From positions 372,001 through 436,000 of the forward strand of contig CAVYVZ010000002.1 in the NCBI GenBank assembly GCA_963772065.1: 64,000 nucleotides of DNA. The letters run 5' to 3'. How positions within the stretch are numbered: the stretch's first letter is position 1; each line of letters begins with the position of its first letter. This document shows, one piece after another, positions 19,531 to 27,258 of the stretch. A program made the position numbers and the translations under genes. The stretch comes from CAVYVZ01 sp963772065. GTDB taxonomy: Bacteria > Acidobacteriota > Vicinamibacteria > Vicinamibacterales > UBA2999. The notes under the pieces are model-generated. The model was not told the origin of the DNA, made no database searches, and worked only from the letters and a program-made list of their open reading frames with translations.

Positions 19531-20118
19531 ATGATTCGTTTCATGCCAGCCTGTACGTTTGCCGCGGCGTGCGCCTTTGCCGTTGCGGTGAGCGCGCAGG
19601 ATGCTACGGTCAAGACCAAGACGAAGATTGATACGGATGACGCCAAGATCATCACGATGACAGGGTGCCTCTCGAAGGCTCCGGCTGGCGAGCTGTTCGT
19701 GCTCGCGGGCGCCACGAAGCTCAAGGGCGACGAAATGGCGTCGACAGCGAAGACGAAAATCGACGTCGACCGGGACGAGACCGAAGTGAAGACCAAGACG
19801 AAGACGGAAGTCGAGACCGACGATGACAAGGCGGTCGGCACGTCGGGCACGGTCGCGACGTACGAGCTATTGCCGAAGGAGGGCGTCGACCTCACTGCCC
19901 ATGTCGGCCACAAAGTCGAGATCACGGCCATCGCATTGAACCCGAGCAACGACGATGACGATGCCGAGGTGGACGTGAAGACGGAGACGAAGATCAAGGT
20001 TGACGACGCGCCGGACAGCAAGGTGAAGTCGAGGACCGAGGCCGAGTTGCCGCGCGGGGCGAACGCGCGTCTCACCGTCATGTCGGTGAAGCACATCGCG
20101 CCGAGCTGCACGATGTAA
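19531..20118 (+). CDS. Secreted charged repeat protein of unknown function
   Basis: 195 residues from ATG 19531, with AGGAGAGGA immediately upstream. A signal peptide (TFAAACAFAVAVSAQ) is followed by three blocks built on alternating Lys-Thr and Asp/Glu: TVKTKTKID, TEVKTKTKTEVETDDD and VDVKTETKIKVDD. Between them lie two compact segments, MTGCLSKAPAGELFVLAGAT and an OB-like YELLPKEGVDLTAHVGHKVE. GCLxxxPxGxFxL motifs recur in secreted Acidobacterial proteins, but I know no function. One Cys in this motif and one near the C-terminus (APSC) could form a disulfide. It is followed by a strong intrinsic terminator. Confidence 0.85.
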   Translation: MIRFMPACTFAAACAFAVAVSAQDATVKTKTKIDTDDAKIITMTGCLSKAPAGELFVLAGATKLKGDEMASTAKTKIDVDRDETEVKTKTKTEVETDDDKAVGTSGTVATYELLPKEGVDLTAHVGHKVEITAIALNPSNDDDDAEVDVKTETKIKVDDAPDSKVKSRTEAELPRGANARLTVMSVKHIAPSCTM

Positions 20119-20162
20119 GGTTCGTCGGTTCGTGGGTTCGTCAGTTCGTCGGTTCATCGTTT

Positions 20163-20191
20163 GGGCGGCGCTTTGTGGCGCCGCCCTTTTT
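20163..20191 (+). terminator. Intrinsic (rho-independent) terminator
   Basis: GGGCGGCGC at 20163-20171 pairs with GCGCCGCCC at 20178-20186 across a 6-nt loop, followed by TTTTT and a further TTT. This is a canonical terminator 45 nt after the stop of the charged secreted protein. It overlaps the possible leader of the next gene. The stretch just before it (20119-20155) is made of TTCGTSGG-type direct repeats. Confidence 0.85.
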
Positions 20192-20200
20192 GTTTCTGCG

Positions 20201-20869
20201 ATGATGCTGCCGACGGCAATGGATTCGCGAGCGCCGGACGACTTTCGCGCGCGTCGGCTCGAGATGGTCGAGCAGCAGATTCGGGCGCGCGACGTCGAGG
20301 ACGCGCGCGTGCTCGAGGCCATGCGAACCGTCCCGCGCCACCGGTTCGTTCCCGCGGACCTGGCGGCGTTCGCCTACGAGGACCGCCCGCTCGCGATCGG
20401 CGACGGTCAGACGATTTCGCAGCCGTACATCGTCGCCTACATGAGCGAGCTGCTCGCGGTCGCGCCGCATCACCGTGTTCTGGAGATCGGGACCGGGTCC
20501 GGATATCAGGCCGCCGTGCTGGCCAGGCTCGCGAAAGAGGTCTACACGATCGAGATCGTCTCCAGGCTGGCGCGCGAAGCGGCGCGGACGCTGCAGGAGC
20601 TGGGGGTCGCAAACGTGCGCGTGAAGGACGGGGACGGCTACGCGGGCTGGCCCGAGCACGCCCCGTTCGATCGCATCATGGTGACCGCAGCGCCGGAGAG
20701 GATTCCGCAGCCGCTTCTGGATCAGCTCGCCGCCGGCGGGCGTCTCGTCATCCCTGTCGGCGAGCAGCACGACACGCAGTGGATCACGGTCGTCGAGAAG
20801 ACCGCGAACGGGGTCGCGCAGCGCAAGACCATCCCGGTAGCCTTCGTACCATTCACTCGGAAGCCCTAG
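20201..20869 (+). CDS. pcm: Protein-L-isoaspartate O-methyltransferase
   Basis: 222 residues from ATG 20201. It repairs damaged proteins by methylating isoaspartyl residues using S-adenosylmethionine. The SAM motif is VLEIGTGSGYQAAVLA; the family motifs RHRFVP, GQTISQPYIVAYM and GGRLVIPVG are all present. The start is ambiguous. An in-frame GTG at 20132 would add 23 residues that look like a weak signal peptide, but that stretch is encoded by intergenic direct repeats plus the intrinsic terminator, so the shorter form is preferred. ATG 20204 and 20219 are also possible. Confidence 0.93.
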   Translation: MMLPTAMDSRAPDDFRARRLEMVEQQIRARDVEDARVLEAMRTVPRHRFVPADLAAFAYEDRPLAIGDGQTISQPYIVAYMSELLAVAPHHRVLEIGTGSGYQAAVLARLAKEVYTIEIVSRLAREAARTLQELGVANVRVKDGDGYAGWPEHAPFDRIMVTAAPERIPQPLLDQLAAGGRLVIPVGEQHDTQWITVVEKTANGVAQRKTIPVAFVPFTRKP

Positions 20870-20880
20870 ACACTGCACGC

Positions 20881-20903
20881 GTCCGCTTCGCTCGATGATT
20901 CTC
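20881..20903 (-). repeat. Dispersed 23-bp intergenic repeat, copy 2 (reverse orientation)
   Basis: Exact reverse complement of the copy at 9498-9520. It begins 11 nt after the pcm stop. The 285-bp gap 20870-21154 holds no gene that I can support, only this repeat, a long palindrome and copy 3. Confidence 0.8.
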
Positions 20904-20933
20904 ATGACAGCGCTTGCATTCGCTCGTCACCGG

Positions 20934-21036
20934 CACACGAAGACCCGAAGGCACGAAGGCTCTGATCGTTCGGACCGAATCGCGGCGATCCGGGCAAAGA
21001 GGATCGAGCATCTTCGTGGCTTCGAGCCTTCGTGTG
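20934..21036. repeat. CACGAAG-type interrupted palindrome, copy 1 (25-bp arms)
   Basis: The arms at 20934-20958 and 21012-21036 are reverse-complementary at 22 of 25 positions and are built from CACGAAG/CGAAG units. The 53-bp centre has no coding signal. It is related to the palindromes at 33065-33151 and 37143-37205, which use CACGAAA units. All are intergenic. Confidence 0.8.
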
Positions 21037-21067
21037 ACGTCTGTTCAGAATGAAGCGCAGTCGCCGA

Positions 21068-21087
21068 AATCATCGAGCGAAGCGGAC
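21068..21087 (+). repeat. Dispersed repeat, copy 3 (20-bp core)
   Basis: AATCATCGAGCGAAGCGGAC, identical to the core of the copies at 9501-9520 and 20881-20900. Confidence 0.75.
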
Positions 21088-21154
21088 ATGTGCATTCTCC
21101 GGAGTCGATTCGGCAGGTGGGAGTTGGGACTGCGAGTGCGAATTGAGAGCTGGG

Positions 21155-21958
21155 CTAACGAACCGACGAACCGCCCACCGTGACCTTCACGTGCGCGTTG
21201 GTCCAGCAGCACTGAAAGCCGCTGCCACCTTCGCCTGAGACGTCGTTGGCCTGTGCGCGGAGGATGTACTCGCCGGGCAGCGAGAACGTCGCCGTCGTGG
21301 CCGCGCGGCCGTCGCCTTTGTCCACCTTCGGCTGCGCGTCGGCGAACGTGACCTCTCCCGGCCCGCGGTGCTTGCTCCACTTGACCGTCACCGGCGAGTC
21401 GCCCGCCTTGCGATCGGGATCGACGATGGCGTCGTCGGTGGCCCAGAGCGTGAGCGTCAGCGGCTGGCCGGCAACGGCGCTCAGCGTCGACACGATGCCT
21501 CGGGGAGGGCCCTGCAGCTCGGCGCCGCCCTTCTCGAAGCGAATCACCGGTGGTGTGTTGCCCTGCGCCGCATCCTTGTAAGGCTCGACTTCGTAGAGCG
21601 GATTCAGTCCCATCGGGATCGACGTGGTCTGTCCGTTCGCGGTGAGGGTCCACGTCAGCTTCTTCTCGCCGAAGTCCTTCGGCACCGCGATCGTGAAGAC
21701 GCCCCACTGACGGCGCGGAAGGAAATGCGTGGGCTGACCTTGATCCGGACCGCCCGGCTCGATGCGGTTCTCGGCTCCTATCGGGATCTCGAGCGTCTGT
21801 TTCAGATTTCGATTGAAGTACCCGACGAGGAGCCGGACGGACCCGTCGCGGTCCTTGAACCACCCCTCGTAGGCCGCGGTGACGCCGAGGCCGGCGTCCT
21901 TCATCGGTTCCAGTGGCAGCTGCGCTGCTGCCAGCGCCACCGCCACCAGAATTCTCAT
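21155..21958 (-). CDS. Exported protein of unknown function, partner of cytochrome c-like gene
   Basis: 267 residues. The N-terminus (RILVAVALAAAQLPLEP) looks like a short signal peptide. The body is beta-rich, with EGWFKDRDGSVRLLVGYFNR, a conserved-looking Pro/Gly pattern (NRIEPGGPDQGQPTHFLP) and a C-terminal Ig-like segment (GRAATTATFSLPGEYILRAQ). Similar proteins appear beside cytochrome c/monooxygenase-like genes in Acidobacteriota, but no function is known to me. It overlaps the upstream cytochrome gene by 4 nt (ATGA), so the two are translationally coupled. The last few codons (GGSSVR then TAG) lie in a GGTTCGTC direct repeat also seen at 20119-20155, so the true end may have been altered. 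Confidence 0.82.
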   Translation of the reverse strand: MRILVAVALAAAQLPLEPMKDAGLGVTAAYEGWFKDRDGSVRLLVGYFNRNLKQTLEIPIGAENRIEPGGPDQGQPTHFLPRRQWGVFTIAVPKDFGEKKLTWTLTANGQTTSIPMGLNPLYEVEPYKDAAQGNTPPVIRFEKGGAELQGPPRGIVSTLSAVAGQPLTLTLWATDDAIVDPDRKAGDSPVTVKWSKHRGPGEVTFADAQPKVDKGDGRAATTATFSLPGEYILRAQANDVSGEGGSGFQCCWTNAHVKVTVGGSSVR

Positions 21959-23280
21959 CGCTGCTGCGCCGCCGTCGTCGACGTGGCCTTCCGCTTCTCG
22001 ATTTCAGCCTGATAGTCTTCGTCGCTCAGGTAGGTGATGTTCACCCACGCGTGCGCCATCTCGTCGACCGTGCGGTCGCCCCACCCGACCCACTGATCGG
22101 GATCCGGGTTGTCCTCGTTGTTCTTCGTGTTGTCGTGCCACGACGTGAAGCGGAGCACGGTGCCCTTGGGCAGAAGCGGCGCGGCGTCCTGCGCGTAGAC
22201 GTAGTTGTTGTGCCAGTTGAACTGGTAGTTGCTGACGAGGCTCAGGACCTGCGTTTTCCCGTCGGGGGTCACCGCTTCCATCGACATGCCCTTCCCGCGG
22301 AGGTGCATGTGAGGCTGATAGTTCTCGATGCGCCCCGCCTTCTTCATCACATGCACGCCCTGATGCACTGTGAGCGTGTTCGGCGGAATGTCGAGACCGC
22401 GCGGCCCGTTCTGGATGGCGTGAAAGAGACTGAGCACCTGCCGATGCTTCGGCTCCTCCCCTTTCGGGTAAAAGTAGATCGCCATCTCCACGCTGTCCGT
22501 GATCTCCTCGCCGACGGCGTGGTAGTGGATGTCCCACACGATCCTCGAGTCAGGGAGCATCAGCTTGCCGGAGTTCGGCCGCATCACCTCGCCCTGCTTG
22601 CCAACCGCCCACTCCATGAACAAGCCGGCTTCATCGTGACTCGCTTCCGCCGAGCCTTCGGCCTGGCGCAGCCGGGCCAGCGCGTGATGCGTCACGCGGC
22701 GGCCCTTGACCGTCGACGGCCGCATCTCGATCGCGCGCACCCACCGCGGCTCCGTGAGGCCGGTGGGAACGATCGGCTTGTACCACGCGTCCTGCGCCTG
22801 TGCGCGCACGGTGTACTTCGGCGATCGGACGACCAGATCGGGCTCGCCGTACTTCGCCTTGAAATTCCATTGCTCGTCGTCCGGCCACCGCACCGCCGGA
22901 GGCATATCCGCCGCCTCGCCGCGGGGCGCGCCGGCCGCGACCCATTTCACGATGGTGTCGATCTCCTGATCGCTCAGCGAGCGGTCGTTCTCGAAGTGCT
23001 GAATGCCTACTGTCTTGTCGATGTGCCACGGCGGCATCTCGCGCGCGCCGACGCGAGCGCGGATCGCCCGCGCCCACGGGCGGGCCTCCTCCCACGTCAC
23101 CAGCGACATCGGGGCGATTGAGTTCGGCCGGTGGCACGACTCGCACTTCGCCTGGAAGATCCGCGCGACGTCTTTCGTGAAGGTGGGTGTCGAGGCCGCG
23201 GCCTGTGCGAACGCCGAGGCGGGAACGGAGCCCATCAGGAGGACGAAGGCCAAGGCGCGCCGGACGGCTGTCTGCCACAT
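21955..23280 (-). CDS. Exported cytochrome c with copper-monooxygenase-like C-terminal region
   Basis: 441 residues with a signal peptide (ALAFVLLMGSVPASAFAQ). A single c-type heme motif CESCH at residues 46-50 follows, within a DVARIFQAKCESCHRPNSIA segment. The larger C-terminal part is His-rich (VTHHALARL, WDIHYHAVGEE, YQPHMHLRGKGM, FNWHNNYVYAQD). This pattern resembles the copper type II ascorbate-dependent monooxygenase C-terminal fold, where HxH and a distant Met bind copper. Actual copper binding and hydroxylase activity are inference. It is the first gene of a two-gene operon. A divergent subtilisin gene starts 132 bp away. Confidence 0.85.
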   Translation of the reverse strand: MWQTAVRRALAFVLLMGSVPASAFAQAAASTPTFTKDVARIFQAKCESCHRPNSIAPMSLVTWEEARPWARAIRARVGAREMPPWHIDKTVGIQHFENDRSLSDQEIDTIVKWVAAGAPRGEAADMPPAVRWPDDEQWNFKAKYGEPDLVVRSPKYTVRAQAQDAWYKPIVPTGLTEPRWVRAIEMRPSTVKGRRVTHHALARLRQAEGSAEASHDEAGLFMEWAVGKQGEVMRPNSGKLMLPDSRIVWDIHYHAVGEEITDSVEMAIYFYPKGEEPKHRQVLSLFHAIQNGPRGLDIPPNTLTVHQGVHVMKKAGRIENYQPHMHLRGKGMSMEAVTPDGKTQVLSLVSNYQFNWHNNYVYAQDAAPLLPKGTVLRFTSWHDNTKNNEDNPDPDQWVGWGDRTVDEMAHAWVNITYLSDEDYQAEIEKRKATSTTAAQQR

Positions 23281-23412
23281 ATCGGTTCCCCCGTGGTGCG
23301 AATTGTATAGCTTCCTTCACATATTCATAAGCCCAACCGCACCTGCGACCTTTACACGCGGGTAGGCTGCTCCTAGGCTATCCGGCACGTTTCGTGTTGA
23401 GGGAGGGCGCCC

Positions 23413-24633
23413 ATGAGAAAGTCTCTCGCGCTATTCAGTCTGCTCGCGGTCGTCATCGTGCCTGCGATCTTGGGCTCGCTCGACGCCCAGACGCCGAACG
23501 CCGGCCGCGGCCAGGCGGCGGGCCGCCTCCTTCGCAAGGCTCAGGGCCGCATTCCCGATCGCTATATCGTGGTGCTGCGGGACGACGCCGAGATCGCAAC
23601 GGGCGACTATGCCCGTGTGCTCGGACGCGTGCAGATGGTGACGCGCGGCCGCGGCGCCGTCCCCGAGCACGTGTACACCGCGGCGCTCCGCGGCTTCGCC
23701 GCGTTCATGAGCGACGCCGACGCCGTCGCGATCAGCCTCGACCCGCGTGTGGCCTATGTCGAAGAGGATTCGATCATGACGGCCATCGCCACGCAGTCCA
23801 ATCCTGCTTCCTGGGGTCTCGACCGAATCGCGCAGCGCAACCTGCCGCTCAACAACTGGTACGGGTACACCTCGACCGGCGCCGGGGTGAACGTGTATGT
23901 GATCGACACCGGAATCCGGCGGACGCACACGCAATTTGGCGGCCGCGCGCACGGTGGCTATACGGCGATCAACGACACCCGCGGAAGTACCGACTGTCAC
24001 GGCCACGGGACGCATGTGGCCGGCACCATCGGCGCATCCGCCTACGGAGTGGCGAAGGCCGTCACCCTCTTCTCGGTCCGGGTGCTCGCGTGCAGCGGCT
24101 CCGGGTCGACGGCCGGCGTGATCGCAGGCGTCGACTGGGTCACGTCCAACCGCGTGCGACCGGCGGTGGCGAACATGAGCCTCGGCGGCGGCGCGTCGTC
24201 TGCCCTCGACACCGCCGTGCGCAACTCGATCGCCGCGGGCGTGACGTACACCGTCGCGGCCGGCAATTCGACGACGAGCGCGTCGGCGTTCTCGCCCGCC
24301 CGCGTGGCTGAAGCGATCACCGTCGGGTCATCGACCCGCACGGATGCACGGTCCTCGTTCTCGAACGTCGGAAGCGTGGTCGACATCTTCGCCCCGGGTA
24401 CGAGCATCACATCGGCGTGGTCCACCAGCGACACGGCCACGAACACCATCAGCGGCACCTCGATGGCGTCGCCGCACGTGGCCGGTGCCGCCGCTCGCTA
24501 CCTGCAGAACCACCGGTCGGCGTCGCCTGCAACCGTGCGGACCGCCCTCGTGAACGCGTCGACCAAGGACCGGCTGACCGGCGTTCCGAGCGGCACGCCC
24601 AATCGGCTCCTGTTCTGGTACGCGGGGCAGTAG
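23413..24633 (+). CDS. Secreted subtilisin-like serine protease (S8, proteinase K-type)
   Basis: 406 residues. A signal peptide (residues 1-26) is followed by an I9 inhibitor propeptide (IPDRYIVVLRDDAEIA to VAYVEEDS, about 47-120), then a catalytic domain with Asp165 (VIDTG), His198 (CHGHGTHVAG), the oxyanion Asn285 (AAGNS) and Ser350 (SGTSMASPHVAG). The order and the Cys195 beside the catalytic His fit the proteinase K group. There is no C-terminal sorting or PPC domain, so it is likely released. ATG 23413 follows GAGGGAGG with suitable spacing. It stands alone. Confidence 0.95.
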   Translation: MRKSLALFSLLAVVIVPAILGSLDAQTPNAGRGQAAGRLLRKAQGRIPDRYIVVLRDDAEIATGDYARVLGRVQMVTRGRGAVPEHVYTAALRGFAAFMSDADAVAISLDPRVAYVEEDSIMTAIATQSNPASWGLDRIAQRNLPLNNWYGYTSTGAGVNVYVIDTGIRRTHTQFGGRAHGGYTAINDTRGSTDCHGHGTHVAGTIGASAYGVAKAVTLFSVRVLACSGSGSTAGVIAGVDWVTSNRVRPAVANMSLGGGASSALDTAVRNSIAAGVTYTVAAGNSTTSASAFSPARVAEAITVGSSTRTDARSSFSNVGSVVDIFAPGTSITSAWSTSDTATNTISGTSMASPHVAGAAARYLQNHRSASPATVRTALVNASTKDRLTGVPSGTPNRLLFWYAGQ

Positions 24634-24657
24634 CGGCCGGCGTTTCGCCCCTCCCCA

Positions 24658-24702
24658 AACCGCAATCATCTCAAATTGTCTCCGCCTGAGAAGATTGCGG
24701 TT
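24658..24702. terminator. 16-bp hairpin downstream of the protease
   Basis: AACCGCAATCATCTCA (24658-24673) pairs with 24687-24702 with one mismatch across a 13-nt loop. No T-run follows. It lies 24 nt after the protease stop and may end its transcript. The rest of the 143-bp gap before the next gene shows nothing else. Confidence 0.5.
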
Positions 24703-24776
24703 CCGCCCTTCGCAATCGGCCATTCCTGACAGATAATGCGCCACCGGCACTGTTTCCCTCAGCCGCGAGGTGCGTC

Positions 24777-25982
24777 ATGTGGAGTCGTAGACGATTTCTA
24801 GAGAGCGTGTCGACACTGCCGCTCGTTGGCGGTTTTTTCAGCAGCGCGCTGCCCGCCGCGGCGGCTCCGGCCACCAAGGGCGGACGCGACTACTTTCGCG
24901 AGCTCGGCGTGCGTCCCTTCATCAACGCCGCGGGGACCTACACGGCCATGACCGCCTCGCTCATGCCGCGGGAGGTGATGGACGCCATCAATTACGCCTC
25001 GGAACACTACGTGATGCTCGATGAGCTCCACGACCGCGTGGGCGAGCGAATCGCCTCGCTCGTGAAGTCCGAAGCCGCGATGGTCACGTCTGGCGCGGCC
25101 TCGGCGTTGACCCTGGGCACCGCGGCCATCCTGACCGGATCCGACCGGCAGAAGATCTCCGATCTTCCCAACCTCGCCGCAATGAAGAGCGAAGTCATCG
25201 TGCAGAAGACGCACCGCTTCGGCTACGACCACGCCGTCCGCAATTGCGGCGTGCGGCTCGTGGAAGTGGACACGCGTGACGAGCTCGAGCGGGCGGTCAA
25301 CGAGAAGACGGCGATGATGCTCTTCTACAACGCGAACAACTTCGTCGGCCAAATCAAGGACGAGGAGTTCGCGCAGCTCGGAAAGAAGCACGGCGTCCCG
25401 ACGCTCAACGACGCTGCCGCCGACGTGCCGCCGGTGGAGAACCTGTGGAAGTACACCCACATGGGCTTCGACCTCGTCGCCTTCTCCGGCGGCAAGGGCA
25501 TCCGCGGACCGCAGAGCGCCGGCCTGCTGCTTGGCCGAAAGGACCTGATCGCCGCGGCGCGTCTGAACGGGCCGCCGAACTCGAACTCGATCGGCCGCGG
25601 GCTGAAGGTGAACAAAGAGGAGATGCTCGGCATGCTCGCCGCGATCGAGGTGTACGTGAAGAAAGACCACGAGCGCGAGCGCGCCGAGTTCGACAAACGC
25701 GCCGAGGTGATCCGGAAGGCGGCGGCCGCCGTGTCCGGGGTGACCGCCGAAGTGTTCGTGCCCGAAGTCGCGAACCACGTGCCGCACATTCGAATCTCGT
25801 GGGATGCGACCTCGAAAGGCATGACCGCGGCGAACGTCGTCCAGGCGCTGCGCGAGGGAGAGCCGTCGATCGGCACGCGGTCCGAAGGAGAGGCGCTCGT
25901 GGTGGGCGTGTGGATGATGAAGCCCGGCGACGACGCGATCGTGGCGCGGCGTCTTCGCCAGGTGCTCGACAAACAGTCGTAG
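24777..25982 (+). CDS. SelA-like PLP-dependent enzyme with a Tat signal peptide
   Basis: 401 residues. It belongs to the SelA-like (COG1921-type) fold-type I PLP family, whose characterised members include ammonia-lyases and ligases of amino sugars or D-amino acids. The PLP lysine is Lys240 (VAFSGGKGIRGPQSAG); Asp212 in LNDAAADVPP should contact the pyridine nitrogen; VTSGAASALTLG forms the phosphate cup. The N-terminus SRRRFLE (residues 3-9) matches the twin-arginine consensus and is followed by a hydrophobic stretch ending ALPAAAAP. Export of a folded, cofactor-loaded enzyme is therefore predicted, which is unusual for the family. It sits 7 nt before an exported amidohydrolase; that pair also occurs together in other bacteria as cytoplasmic enzymes. 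Confidence 0.9.
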   Translation: MWSRRRFLESVSTLPLVGGFFSSALPAAAAPATKGGRDYFRELGVRPFINAAGTYTAMTASLMPREVMDAINYASEHYVMLDELHDRVGERIASLVKSEAAMVTSGAASALTLGTAAILTGSDRQKISDLPNLAAMKSEVIVQKTHRFGYDHAVRNCGVRLVEVDTRDELERAVNEKTAMMLFYNANNFVGQIKDEEFAQLGKKHGVPTLNDAAADVPPVENLWKYTHMGFDLVAFSGGKGIRGPQSAGLLLGRKDLIAAARLNGPPNSNSIGRGLKVNKEEMLGMLAAIEVYVKKDHERERAEFDKRAEVIRKAAAAVSGVTAEVFVPEVANHVPHIRISWDATSKGMTAANVVQALREGEPSIGTRSEGEALVVGVWMMKPGDDAIVARRLRQVLDKQS

Positions 25983-25989
25983 GAGTCAG

Positions 25990-27258
25990 ATGGCCTTCCG
26001 AATGCTCGGCCTCATCGTCGCGGCGGCGGCCGTCGTCGCCGCGCAGAATCCCGAGTTCGACCTGCTCATCAAGAACGGTCGCGTCGTCGATCCGAGGAAC
26101 GGCATCGACGGCGTCATGGACGTGGCCATCACCGGAGAAAAGGTCGCGCTGGTGGCGGCCAGCGTGGCGCCCGGACGCGCCAAGACCGTGGCCGACGCGA
26201 CCGGCCTCTATGTCACTCCCGGCCTCATCGACATCCACGCGCACGTGTTCTGGGGCGCCGATCGCAATTCGCAGTACAGCAACGGCTACAGCGCGGTTCA
26301 GCCCGACAGCCATTCCTTCCGGGCCGGCCAGACGACGCTCGTCGACGTGGGCGGCGCGGGGTGGAGAAACTTCCCGCTCTTCAAAGAGCAGGTGATCGAT
26401 CGATCGAAGACGCGCGTGCTGGCGTTCCTCAACATCGTCGGCTCCGGGATGCAGGGCGGGCCGGTCGAACAGAATCTGGCGGACATGGATGCGAAGCTCA
26501 CCGCGATGCGGATCCGGCAGAACAAGGATCTGATCGTCGGCGTGAAGGTGGCGCACTACAACGGGCCGGAGTGGGATCCGGTGCTGCGCGCCGTCGAGGC
26601 GGGGCGTCAGACCAACGTGCCGGTGATGGTCGACTTCGGCGGCCACACGCCGCCGCTGTCGCTCGAGGATCTGCTCATGAAGCACTTGCGCCCGGGCGAC
26701 ATCCTCACGCACGCCTACGCGCACGTCGGCGGCAGGATTCCCATCGTGGATGACCAGGGGAAGGTCCGCCCGTTCGTCTGGGAGGCGCGCAAGCGGGGCA
26801 TCATCTTCGACGCCGGCCACGGCGGCGGCAGCTTTCTCTTCCGGCAGGCGGTGCCCGCGACGAAGCAGGGCTTCTATCCGGATGTCATCAGCACGGACCT
26901 GCATATCGGCAGCATGAACGGCGGCATGAAGGACATCCTGAACACGATGTCGAAGTTCCTCAACCTCGGCATGCCGCTGAAGGATGTCATCAAGGCGAAC
27001 ACGTCACGGGCGGCGGAGGTCATCAAGCGGCCGGACCTCGGTCATCTGAGCGTCGGCGCCGAAGCCGACATCGCCGTGCTGAATCTTCGAAAAGGAAAGT
27101 TCGGTTTCGTCGACGTCGGCGGCGGGAAGATGGTCGGCGACCAGAAGCTCGAGTGCGAGCTGACGGTCAAAGGTGGGGATGTGGTGTGGGATCTCAACGG
27201 GATCTCGCACCCGGTGTGGTCGGATATGCCTTCACGAGGCAGCGGGGGTGGTCAGTGA
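25990..27258 (+). CDS. Exported dihydroorotase-like amidohydrolase/deacetylase
   Basis: 422 residues. A signal peptide (MLGLIVAAAAVVAAQ) precedes the amidohydrolase core: a small beta domain (FDLLIKNGRVVDPRNGIDGV), the metal motif His83-x-His85 (GLIDIHAHVFWGAD), a possible bridging Lys in GVKVAHYNGPEWD, and later metal ligands in HAYAHVGG and STDLHIGS. It ends with the second half of the beta domain (SVGAEADIAVLNL). It matches the COG3964 family, often paired with SelA-like proteins. Both partners here carry export signals, placing the pathway in the periplasm. The stop overlaps the receptor start (GTGA at 27255-27258), so receptor and enzymes form one operon. Confidence 0.92.
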   Translation: MAFRMLGLIVAAAAVVAAQNPEFDLLIKNGRVVDPRNGIDGVMDVAITGEKVALVAASVAPGRAKTVADATGLYVTPGLIDIHAHVFWGADRNSQYSNGYSAVQPDSHSFRAGQTTLVDVGGAGWRNFPLFKEQVIDRSKTRVLAFLNIVGSGMQGGPVEQNLADMDAKLTAMRIRQNKDLIVGVKVAHYNGPEWDPVLRAVEAGRQTNVPVMVDFGGHTPPLSLEDLLMKHLRPGDILTHAYAHVGGRIPIVDDQGKVRPFVWEARKRGIIFDAGHGGGSFLFRQAVPATKQGFYPDVISTDLHIGSMNGGMKDILNTMSKFLNLGMPLKDVIKANTSRAAEVIKRPDLGHLSVGAEADIAVLNLRKGKFGFVDVGGGKMVGDQKLECELTVKGGDVVWDLNGISHPVWSDMPSRGSGGGQ

